Assembly: GCA_023417065.1 (NCBI GenBank)
Contig: JAEZGH010000202.1
Coordinates: 1 to 64,000, forward strand
DNA length: 64,000 nt
Reading direction: 5' to 3'
Source: Bacteroidota bacterium
Lineage (GTDB): Bacteria; Bacteroidota; Bacteroidia; Cytophagales; Cyclobacteriaceae
Part shown: one piece after another, positions 43,588 to 51,175 of the stretch
How the letters are laid out: every line of letters starts with the position of its first letter
Position numbering within the stretch: the first letter of the stretch is position 1
Position numbers and translations under genes: made by a program
Notes under the pieces: model-generated
What the model saw: only the letters and a program-made list of their open reading frames with translations
Databases searched by the model: none
Told to the model about the DNA's origin: nothing

Positions 43588-44646
43588 TCAATATGCAGTC
43601 AAAAATGTTTTTAGCAGCCTGATCTCCTTGTCTTTAATGGCGGGGAAGTTTGCGATCCGGAAAGTGAGCGGCTTGAAGTCACCGTAGCCTTCACCGAGAA
43701 GCAGTCCCTCCTTCCGGGCCTTCTTTTTAATGGTAGTAAGCGTTTTCTCGTCTCCTTTTACAGGAACGACTGTAAACGAACGGACGCTCTCGTTTTCAAC
43801 GAAGTGGGCAATGCTTTTTCGCGATTTCAGGAAGGATGTCCACTCCTTGTAACGGCTGATAGTTTTCTCCTCCACTGTTGCGATGGGGTCACTGTCTTCG
43901 AGAACACGCATCAAAAGATAGATAGCAAGTACGTTAGGAGTATATGACGTTTGCCATTTCTCCATCATATTAATGAGGAATGTCAGGCTGTTATAGTGAT
44001 CCTTCTCGCCAATAGCTTTGGCGCGCGCTAACGCCATCGGTGAACAGACCATTACGCCAAGACCCGCAGGAAGGCCGAAACACTTCTGTACCGATGCATA
44101 CCATACGTCGGCAGACTTGAAATCGAGTTTGATACCCGCCATCGAAGACGTTGCATCTACCGCTATCATGTTTTCCGGGAAGGCTTTTCGCAGTTTCTTT
44201 ATGATACCGTTGCCCACCTGTGTTCCATTTGACGTTTCATTTTGTGTGAGGCAAATGACGTCTTCAGGTGTATCAGGCCTTACGCCTTCAAGGTTAAGCG
44301 CTTCATTTACGTCAAACGGAAAAGGCGTCGCACCTTCCGGGTGAAGTCTGCGGGTATATTCAAACCACTTCTGGCCGAATGCGCCGTTGAAGTGGTGCAA
44401 ACTCTTTCCAGTGATGAGCGACTGGGCGATGATCTCCCAGCATTCCGTTGCTGATGACGTAAAGAATATCATGTAGCCCGACGGAATGCCAAGCTTTTGC
44501 TTCAGCAGGGTAACGGTCCTTTTGCTGATGCGGATGAAGTCATCACTTCTGTGGTTGATGCTCATGATGCCTTCCTTATAAGCATCTTTCACATAAGCAG
44601 GAACTTTATCGTGAACGCGCGACGGCCCGGGATAAAACGAAATCAT
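43588..44646 (-). CDS. Class V aminotransferase, phosphoserine aminotransferase-like
   Basis: A 352-residue PLP enzyme. SFYPGPSRVHDKV is the SerC-type opening (PGPS), TSSATECWEIIAQSL forms the phosphate cup, VDATSSMAGIKLDF the cofactor aspartate, and VQKCFGLPAGLGVMVCSP holds the PLP lysine. Phosphoserine aminotransferase (serine synthesis) is the best guess, but alanine-glyoxylate-type enzymes share these motifs. It overlaps aroQ by 4 bp (ATGA), so the two are coupled. No serA or serB is adjacent. Confidence 0.8.
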   Translation of the reverse strand: MISFYPGPSRVHDKVPAYVKDAYKEGIMSINHRSDDFIRISKRTVTLLKQKLGIPSGYMIFFTSSATECWEIIAQSLITGKSLHHFNGAFGQKWFEYTRRLHPEGATPFPFDVNEALNLEGVRPDTPEDVICLTQNETSNGTQVGNGIIKKLRKAFPENMIAVDATSSMAGIKLDFKSADVWYASVQKCFGLPAGLGVMVCSPMALARAKAIGEKDHYNSLTFLINMMEKWQTSYTPNVLAIYLLMRVLEDSDPIATVEEKTISRYKEWTSFLKSRKSIAHFVENESVRSFTVVPVKGDEKTLTTIKKKARKEGLLLGEGYGDFKPLTFRIANFPAIKDKEIRLLKTFLTAY

Positions 44647-45068
44647 TGCTGCTTCTGTTTGAAGTATTCGATAGCGAGTGCATATCCTTCAAGACCAAAC
44701 CCAGTGAGCATGCCGGCACACTTTGAAGTTATCAGGCTCTTGTGGCGGAATTCTTCCCGTGCGTATACGTTGGAAATGTGGACTTCAACCACAGGCGTTT
44801 GAATCGCACCAATGGCGTCATGGATGGCAACGGATGTATGCGTATACGCACCCGCGTTGATAATGATACCGTCGAACGAGAATCCGGTTTCGTGAAGTTT
44901 ATTCACAATTTCACCTTCAACATTCGACTGATAGTAATGCAATTCAATGTCTGGATACCGTTGTTTCAGGGTAAGGAAGAAGTCTTCAAAAGAGGCACTG
45001 CCGTATACTGACGGCTCACGTTTTCCAAGGAGATTAAGATTCGGGCCGTTGATTACCTGGATCTTCAT
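44643..45068 (-). CDS. aroQ: Type II 3-dehydroquinate dehydratase
   Basis: Third step of the shikimate pathway. The 141-residue protein has INGPNLNLLGKREPSVYG (with the catalytic tyrosine), YYQSNVEGEIVNKLHE, IINAGAYTHTSVAIHDAI and EVHISNVYAREEFRHKS (catalytic histidine and arginine), all type II motifs. It is the first gene of a two-gene unit with the class V aminotransferase. A near-consensus box TTAATTTG lies upstream on the minus strand. It is divergent from xerD. Confidence 0.95.
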   Translation of the reverse strand: MKIQVINGPNLNLLGKREPSVYGSASFEDFFLTLKQRYPDIELHYYQSNVEGEIVNKLHETGFSFDGIIINAGAYTHTSVAIHDAIGAIQTPVVEVHISNVYAREEFRHKSLITSKCAGMLTGFGLEGYALAIEYFKQKQQ

Positions 45069-45144
45069 GATCGATGTGGGATTTGCTGCAAATTAACAGA
45101 AATAATTGATCCACCGTAAGCAGCGCGACGCTCAATGGAATTTG

Positions 45145-45152
45145 TAGTTTTG
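45145..45152 (+). promoter_or_regulatory. -7 promoter box of xerD
   Basis: TAGTTTTG, an exact TAnnTTTG, ending three bases before the xerD ATG at 45156, the same spacing as at 41174. No TTG at 17-23 bp. Confidence 0.4.
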
Positions 45153-45155
45153 CGT

Positions 45156-46067
45156 ATGGCATTGTGGGAGCTGCATATCAAACATTTTCGTTCGTACCTC
45201 CGGATTGAACGGTCGCTATCTGCAAACTCCATCGATGCTTATGTGCGCGATGTTGAACTTCTCCGCCGGTTTATGTCACTGCACCACAAGGGGACATCGC
45301 CGCTGAAGGTGAATGCCCGTATGATTCAGGAATTCCTTGGTTACCTCAATGAACTTGACATGAGCGTGTTCAGTCAGGCGCGCATTCTCTCCGGCGTCAA
45401 GGCGTTCTACAGGTATCTGGTCAATGAAGAGTTGATTGAAAATGATCCGACGCAACTCATTGAAGGCCCTCGCCTCGGGCGTAAGCTTCCCGATACGCTT
45501 AGTTTTCATGAAATAGAGCAGCTGCTGAATGCAATTGATCTGTCGACGCCGGAGGGTGCTCGCAATCGCGCTATGCTGGAGCTACTGTACTGCTCCGGCC
45601 TCCGCGTAAGCGAACTTGTGGAGCTCAGGCTTAATCACATTTACTTTGATATAAAATTCCTTAGGATAATAGGAAAGGGCAACAAGGAGCGGCTTGTTCC
45701 GTTCGGAACAGACGCCGCCAGGTACATGTCAATCTACATTGATTCAGTTCGCGGAAGACCACCACATGCCCCTCCACAAAAGGGCTTTGAAAATCATGTT
45801 TTCCTGAACCGCCGGGGAAAGAAGCTAACCCGGGTGATGGTGTTTACGATTATCAAAACACTGACGCGATCTGTTGGATTAAACAAGACGATCAGTCCGC
45901 ACACGTTTCGTCATTCCTTTGCAACGCATCTCATCGAAGGTGGCGCGGATTTGCGCGCAGTTCAGGAGATGCTGGGCCACGAGTCTATCACCACAACTGA
46001 AATCTATACCCACTTGGACCGCGATTACCTGCGTCAGGTGATCCAGGAGTTCCATCCACGCAAGTGA
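45156..46067 (+). CDS. xerD: Tyrosine recombinase XerD
   Basis: A 303-residue site-specific recombinase for chromosome dimer resolution. The SAM-like N-terminal domain (1-95) is followed by the catalytic domain with R in CSGLRVSELVEL, K in GKGNKERLVPF, H-x-x-R in SPHTFRHSFATHL, H in MLGHESITTTEIYTHLD and the nucleophile tyrosine in EIYTHLD. The ATG at 45156 gives the usual opening MALWELHIKHFRSYL; the ATG at 45135 adds seven residues and lies upstream of the -7 box. Its TGA abuts the end of the broken receptor gene. Confidence 0.93.
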   Translation: MALWELHIKHFRSYLRIERSLSANSIDAYVRDVELLRRFMSLHHKGTSPLKVNARMIQEFLGYLNELDMSVFSQARILSGVKAFYRYLVNEELIENDPTQLIEGPRLGRKLPDTLSFHEIEQLLNAIDLSTPEGARNRAMLELLYCSGLRVSELVELRLNHIYFDIKFLRIIGKGNKERLVPFGTDAARYMSIYIDSVRGRPPHAPPQKGFENHVFLNRRGKKLTRVMVFTIIKTLTRSVGLNKTISPHTFRHSFATHLIEGGADLRAVQEMLGHESITTTEIYTHLDRDYLRQVIQEFHPRK

Positions 46068-48108
46068 TCAGAAAGCCGCCGTCACGCCGAAGCTGTATCT
46101 TCCGCGTTGTTGATAAAGAACAGACGAGTTTCCCAAATGTTTGTTGCTTTCGTAGAGCGTAAATGGATTGCGCGCGGAAAGCAAAAGTATAAGCCTTTTC
46201 ACAGGTGTATTCGGCAGCTGAAGAGACCTGATACCAGCGGTGAAGTCGGGTAAGAGCATGAGGCGTTTTGTGTCTATGGTCAAAGTCGGAACATTTCCGA
46301 CGGCGCCATAAAACACCGATTCCTCTTTCCGATAGTCGAGCACAACGTTGAGGAAGAATTTTTTGTACGTCATCTGATTCAGGAGTGTGCTTCGCCACGA
46401 TGGATAGGGGCCACCCGGGAAATCACGAGAGTCTTTGGCCTGCCCGGGATTGCCACCCTTAGACGCGATTTCATCATTGGCGGCCCACCAGGAGAGGATC
46501 GTCTCAAGCTGAAGCCCTTGACTCAGTTGATGCGTCCCGGAAACTTGAACTTCCCAACGTAGTAATGCAGGTCCGCTATGATCGGCGTAGGTGGAACTCC
46601 ACCGGGCATCCCTGATACTGGAATGAGCCGGTCTCCCACATTGCGGAACCACGAAGCTGAAATTCGGTAGCGATCGTTATGAAAGCCGAAGTCTGCACCT
46701 ATGTCCACAGCCTTATTCCCGTATACTACAGGGAGCGTAATCATGTTGTCATTGCCCGGGACAAGCGGGAAATGCTTCCCAATCCAAAATCACCATCGAC
46801 CCATGATGCGCGCAGTTTGCCTGTCGAAAATTTTGACGACGTGAGGCCAAATGCGTGACTCCATAAGAAAGCACCATTTACAGAATGGGAAAGGCGATCT
46901 TTTGCCCCCTGGAATGTGGAGTGATTGTCACTCCTCAGATTGTATTCTGCGTGCAGATAGTTGCCTATTCCAACGTCTGCACCTGCAATGATGGCTTCGC
47001 TGTCGATGTTGACTTCAGACCAACTGCTCTGGCTACCCCCGGCAAGTGTTCGAAGACTATTGAATTTATCAATGGACACTCCGGCGTATGAACCTAATGC
47101 AACCCCCGGTACCAGTCTCTTTCTATAGGAGACGATGAGATTGTGCATACGCTTCTTTTGTTCGTCATCAAGATTGGTGATCCTCGACGTTAGATCGCTG
47201 TCAGTTTTGCCAAGCACGTGTCGCGAAGTTATTTCAAGACCGTTGCCGAACTCGTACTTGAGAAACAAGTTTCCCTGAACGTAAGAGTCGTGCTGATCGT
47301 CTTCGATGACAGTTCCTGGTGCCGGCCATCCTGACTCATAGCGGAAGAGGTCCGCCCTGTTTATATAGTCGAAAATAAGTCGCGCCGAAAAGCCACGAGT
47401 GATTTCTGCGCCGGTGTTTAGTCGCAGATTGTGATTGTGCGCCCGTCCCTGGCTTGCGTCACTGTAGGGGATAGACAGGAAATTGTATGACACGCGTGCA
47501 TCCACTTTGCCGAAGTCTTTGGAGTACGCTAGTGTGTTGTTGAAGACCCATCGGTTATTATTTTCCGAGGCGCCCGTCACACCCTTTGCCGTCGAAATAT
47601 TAAGTGTTGTGAAAGAGTTTAATTCCAACTCACCTTCAGTGATCCCTTTTCCAGATTTGCTGGTGAGGAAAAGACTTCCGTTGCCTGAGTCGCCACCGAA
47701 CGCAAATCCCGCTGCTGCGCTTCGAGATGCTGTTATGTCGCTGTACTCATACGCATTAAGGTTGTAGAGCCCGGTGATGTTGGAGTTGGCCGACACGCCG
47801 TCGACGATCATCATCGCGCCACCTGTTCCACCCGCGTTTAGTGGATTCGTCGAAAAATAAGTTGGAATCCGTCCGTATAACATTCCAATTATACTCATCC
47901 CGGAATGAATGGTAAACGGGACTTTATCGGTAACTTTTACCGCATAGAAGCCGAGTTGGCTGTCTGTCCTTTTGGACTTATGCGGAGTCAGCATGTAGAG
48001 CCGCGACGAATCAGACTGGGTTTTGGCTGTATCGGCTAACGTTTGAACATTGGTTCCAAGCGCCCTAATAACTGCCACAAGGGATAGGGCGAGAAATAGG
48101 AAGCGCAT
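46068..48108 (-). pseudogene. TonB-dependent receptor (SusC-like) broken by two frameshifts
   Basis: Three frames together read as one receptor of about 680 residues: 48108-46741, then a segment around 46744-46523, then 46652-46068. The first has a signal peptide and a plug domain (GGAMMIVDGVSANSN, GFAFGGDSGNGSLFLTSKSG); the last ends GRYSFGVTAAF, as SusC-type barrels do. The first shift is a missing base near 46774-46780, where restored reading gives GKHFPLVPGNDNMITLP. The second is near 46586-46596, where reading resumes YADHSGPALLRWEV. The family's N-terminal CarboxypepD_reg domain and a SusD partner are absent. Real decay and two sequencing errors cannot be told apart here. Confidence 0.8.
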
Positions 48109-48207
48109 ATCAGATAACAGTTGGTTAAACAAATCTAAATGTTGCCCGGTGAATTTCAAATGACTCCTAACGGGCACGCGGTTTTTAGGTATGGTTAAAA
48201 CGTTTTT

Positions 48208-48744
48208 ATGAAATATTTCGGTCTGTTTTGTATTCAGTTATGCTTACTGGCGGGAGCCATGGCGCAAAAGTTGGAAATCACGGAAAATAAAAAAGCTGAC
48301 TTCGGACGGTACTCCTCTTTCGTTGTCCGCGACGGCGATGTGGTTCTGGTAACACGGGATGACACGAACGAAAAAACTGCCAGAAACCGCGTGCAGGAAG
48401 CCATCCAAGAGGAGCTTAAATCCAAAGGATATGAGATGACGCAGGATTCGGCGGCTGATCTGGCTGTTTCATTTGTCGTCGAAGTGATAGAAAGAACAGA
48501 GCAGGAGAACCTTGGACCATTAGGTGCGACGCCTGCGCGAAGCGGAGCAGATTTAGATCAACCGCGAATGTGGACGCAGGAAGTGCGGAGCGGATCGCTG
48601 GTGATCGAGGTATTTGATAGCAGCTCCAACAAGTCGGTATGGCGCTCGCGGTCTGAAATCAACGTCCGGTCGTCAGATCTCAATGAAGTCCTCGCCGCTG
48701 CGGTGAGCCGAAACCTGCGGAAGTTTCCCAAACGGAGCAAATAA
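48208..48744 (+). CDS. DUF4136 secreted protein
   Basis: A 178-residue exported protein with signal peptide (LFCIQLCLLAGAMAQ). DFGRYSSFVVRDGD, ELKSKGYEMTQDSAADLAVSF and LVIEVFDSSSNKSVWRSRSE match DUF4136, a family of periplasmic or OM-associated proteins of unknown role. Most DUF4136 proteins are lipoproteins; here the cysteine in IQLCLLAG lies inside the hydrophobic core, so cleavage after AMA by signal peptidase I seems more likely. It is divergent from the broken receptor. Confidence 0.75.
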   Translation: MKYFGLFCIQLCLLAGAMAQKLEITENKKADFGRYSSFVVRDGDVVLVTRDDTNEKTARNRVQEAIQEELKSKGYEMTQDSAADLAVSFVVEVIERTEQENLGPLGATPARSGADLDQPRMWTQEVRSGSLVIEVFDSSSNKSVWRSRSEINVRSSDLNEVLAAAVSRNLRKFPKRSK

Positions 48745-48772
48745 AAAATGTCTGCCGGGGTACGACAGACAT
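48743..48772 (-). terminator. Terminator of the 48798 barrel gene
   Basis: ATGTCTG (48748-48754) pairs with CAGACAT (48766-48772). On the minus strand the stem is followed by TTTTTTAT, an intrinsic terminator 26 bases after the barrel gene's stop. The plus-strand side (CTTTCATATTTC) is weaker but may serve the DUF4136 gene. Confidence 0.65.
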
Positions 48773-48797
48773 CTTTCATATTTCTTAAATAAGACGC

Positions 48798-49325
48798 TTA
48801 CAGCTTGAAGGTAACGCCTACCATCAGCGGAGCAACACCGTATCCAAGTTCGCCATATACACCGAACTTGTCCGAGAAGTAATAACGAGCACCTGCGAAG
48901 ATACCACCAGTTACTACAGAAGGATAGGCATCATCATACCAACCATAGTTCGGACCACTGAAGCTTGATACGCGATATCCCAGCATCACACCACCATAAA
49001 GGTCGAGTGCATCGGTATTCATATTCAAGTGCTTCGAGAAGTGGTACGCGCCACGCGCTCCAAAGTCAATAAAGGTATAGTTCCATCTATCACCAGCAAA
49101 GCGGTAGCGCCAGGTTGTAAAGCCAAGATATGGCCCTACAGTAATAGCATCGTTGATGGCGAAGTCAGCGGAAAAGAAAATGGGAACCCCGCCGGCGTAG
49201 TAGTAGCCAAAGCCTAATCCACCATTGATCAGTACGTTACCTTTATCGATCTCAGCTTGAGCCGACACGTTTTGTGAGGCGAATACGAGCATGCTGAAAC
49301 ACAGGACTGTAAATACCTTTTTCAT
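48798..49325 (-). CDS. Small outer-membrane beta-barrel protein
   Basis: A 175-residue protein with signal peptide (FTVLCFSMLVFASQNVSAQ). The mature 152 residues alternate aromatic and glycine-rich strands (GGLGFGYYYAGGVPIFF, AINDAITVGPYLGFTT, GGIFAGARYYFSDKFGVYGE) and end VGVTFKL, like an eight-stranded OmpX/OmpW-sized barrel. No function assigned. It has its own terminator; a TAATTTTA box lies some 45-50 bases upstream of its ATG. Confidence 0.75.
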   Translation of the reverse strand: MKKVFTVLCFSMLVFASQNVSAQAEIDKGNVLINGGLGFGYYYAGGVPIFFSADFAINDAITVGPYLGFTTWRYRFAGDRWNYTFIDFGARGAYHFSKHLNMNTDALDLYGGVMLGYRVSSFSGPNYGWYDDAYPSVVTGGIFAGARYYFSDKFGVYGELGYGVAPLMVGVTFKL

Positions 49326-49455
49326 TCTGTAATGTTTATAGTTTTTTAGTTAAAAAGAAATGATTCTTTCCACGGGTAAAATTATAAGAAGTTACGTGAA
49401 ACCGTGGAATTTACAACAAAAAAACTCAATGATCAGATTTTTGGCCTCGTCCGCC

Positions 49456-49463
49456 TATCTTTG
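49456..49463 (+). promoter_or_regulatory. -7 promoter box of pyrD
   Basis: TATCTTTG, an exact TAnnTTTG, six bases before the pyrD ATG at 49470; a TSS at the usual distance would fall on the ATG itself. Confidence 0.45.
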
Positions 49464-49469
49464 CGTGCC

Positions 49470-50504
49470 ATGTATAAGCAATTGATCCGCCCGATTCTTT
49501 TCAGTTTCGACCCCGAAAAAATCCATCACCTTATCGTTCGATTACTTAAAGTTAATGGTGCCCTGGGGGTACACGGACTAGTCAAGAACTTCTTCCAGGT
49601 CGGCGACCCCCGCCTTGAGCGCCAATTTTTAGGCTTGCGCTTTCCCAATCCGGTAGGACTGGCAGCCGGCTTCGACAAAGATGCCCGTCTTGTCGACGAA
49701 CTGGCTGCATTCGGATTTGGCTTCATCGAGATTGGTACGCTTACCCCAAAGGCACAACCCGGGAATGATAAACCCCGTCTGTTCCGGCTTCCGAAAGACC
49801 TGGCCCTGATCAACCGAATGGGTTTCAACAACGAAGGCGTGTTTGCAGCCTCCGATCGTTTGAAAAGGCGAAAATCCCGCGTGATCGTTGGCGGAAATAT
49901 TGGAAAGAACAAAGTTACCCCCAATGAAGACGCCCTTCAGGATTACGCAATCTGCTTCGAAGCCCTGTATCCCTATGTCGACTATTTTGTGTTGAATGTA
50001 AGCTCCCCGAACACTCCCGGTCTGCGCGAACTACAGGACAAGGAACCGCTGCGTAAATTGTTGGAACACGTAATTCATCTGAGCCGTCAAAAGCAGATGT
50101 ATAAACCAGTCCTCCTCAAGATAGCGCCCGATCTAACCGATGCCCAGCTCGACGATGTTGTTTCTATCCTTCTTGAAACATGCGCTGATGGCGTGATTGC
50201 CACCAACACTACTATCAGCCGAAGCGGCCTGAATACCGGAAAGGAGGAGCTTGATGCCATTGGTAACGGCGGACTAAGTGGCAAACCGCTCCGGGGACGC
50301 GCTACCGAAGTGGTGCGTTATCTTCGGCGCAAGACCGGCAAAGACTTCCCGATTATCGCTGCGGGCGGAATTATGTCTGCTGAAGATGCCCTTGAGAAAA
50401 TCGACGCCGGCGCAAACCTTGTTCAGATCTATACAGGTTTTATTTATGAAGGTCCTGCTCTGATCAAACAAATCAATAAGGCTATCCTGCGCCGGCAAAG
50501 TTAA
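49470..50504 (+). CDS. pyrD: Class 2 dihydroorotate dehydrogenase
   Basis: Membrane-associated, quinone-linked flavoenzyme oxidising dihydroorotate to orotate. The 344-residue protein begins MYKQLIRPILFSFDPEKIHH, the amphipathic quinone-site helix of class 2 enzymes; NPVGLAAGFDKDARL, the catalytic serine in LNVSSPNTPGLRELQ, and IAAGGIMSAEDALEKI follow. The ATG at 49470 matches the family start and lies six bases after an exact -7 box; an upstream start at 49404 adds atypical sequence. pyrF lies 4 kb away. Its stop overlaps the facing lipoprotein stop by 4 bp. Confidence 0.95.
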   Translation: MYKQLIRPILFSFDPEKIHHLIVRLLKVNGALGVHGLVKNFFQVGDPRLERQFLGLRFPNPVGLAAGFDKDARLVDELAAFGFGFIEIGTLTPKAQPGNDKPRLFRLPKDLALINRMGFNNEGVFAASDRLKRRKSRVIVGGNIGKNKVTPNEDALQDYAICFEALYPYVDYFVLNVSSPNTPGLRELQDKEPLRKLLEHVIHLSRQKQMYKPVLLKIAPDLTDAQLDDVVSILLETCADGVIATNTTISRSGLNTGKEELDAIGNGGLSGKPLRGRATEVVRYLRRKTGKDFPIIAAGGIMSAEDALEKIDAGANLVQIYTGFIYEGPALIKQINKAILRRQS

Positions 50505-50941
50505 TTACGGTCGAAGTGAAGGTGACCTTCAACCTCTACGACAATTGTTCCCCATTCCGGATGATTGTATGGCAAGTCTTCGTCCAGCGAGAGCTCAAGC
50601 CGTTGGTTTGTCAGCCGGTCGACATCAAATTCTATTGGTCCTGTCAGTTCAAAGAGTTTGAAGTCGATATCAACGGTGAGGTCATCTCCCGTTAGGGTGT
50701 AATTACCTGTAGACGTTGTTCCATCGTCCTTATCGACAAGTACCACAGTACCATCCTCATTGAAGGTAATCGTGACATTGAACTCCTGACGGTCGTCTTT
50801 GTAAAAAGGAAGGTCGCGGTATTTTACAACCACGAAAGCTTGGTCTCCATTCCAGGACCCGATGATTGACGCGCGCTCATCATCGTCGTCGCAGGCCAGC
50901 ACGCTTATAGCTAGGAAGGAGAAAACGAGAAGTTTTTTCAT
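50501..50941 (-). CDS. Lipocalin-like lipoprotein with acidic surface-export-type tail
   Basis: A 146-residue lipoprotein, lipobox SVLAC (cysteine 17), mature start CDDDDERAS. The run of four aspartates directly after the cysteine resembles the Bacteroidota lipoprotein surface-export signal. The rest (IIGSWNGDQAFVVV, TITFNEDGTVVLVDKDDG, GNYTLTGDDLTVDI) reads like the lipocalin-like domain common in Bacteroidota lipoproteins. Ligand unknown. It is divergent from ftsK across a 234-bp gap. Confidence 0.75.
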   Translation of the reverse strand: MKKLLVFSFLAISVLACDDDDERASIIGSWNGDQAFVVVKYRDLPFYKDDRQEFNVTITFNEDGTVVLVDKDDGTTSTGNYTLTGDDLTVDIDFKLFELTGPIEFDVDRLTNQRLELSLDEDLPYNHPEWGTIVVEVEGHLHFDRN

Positions 50942-50982
50942 AAGATTTTGTTTGAAGGGGCTTGTACAAAATTTAAACCAAC

Positions 50983-51021
50983 AGAATCGTCACACACGAC
51001 GATTCTTATGACACGACGATT
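50983..51021. repeat. Stem-loop and 11-bp direct repeat upstream of ftsK
   Basis: AGAATCGTC (50983-50991) and GACGATTCT (50998-51006) form a perfect 9-bp inverted repeat. The word ACACGACGATT occurs at 50994-51004 and again at 51011-51021. Neither is followed by a T-run, so a protein-binding site is more likely than a terminator. It lies 155-190 bases before the ftsK ATG. Confidence 0.4.
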
Positions 51022-51155
51022 AGCGGGGTTGTTGCAGACGGCCAGGCCGATGATCGTCCAACGGCCTTGTCATAGCATTCAACGTTTTTTTGGGAATTTT
51101 GGATTCCGGATGGTGAACAATCCTGGTTATGCCGGGGCATTCTCGCAATTTTGCT

Positions 51156-51163
51156 TAGTTTTG
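51156..51163 (+). promoter_or_regulatory. -7 promoter box of ftsK-lolA
   Basis: TAGTTTTG, an exact TAnnTTTG, 12 bases before the ftsK ATG at 51176. Confidence 0.45.
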
Positions 51164-51175
51164 CAAATCTGGAAG

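Noticed and set aside
45156..46067. xerD as an integrase marking a mobile element
   Set aside because: Length, motifs and N-terminal domain fit housekeeping XerD; there are no attachment-site repeats, cargo genes or tRNA nearby.
50948..51175. A 76-codon N-terminal extension of FtsK
   Set aside because: The extra sequence contains the inverted and direct repeats and the -7 box, has no FtsK-like features, and the ATG at 51176 gives the normal opening.
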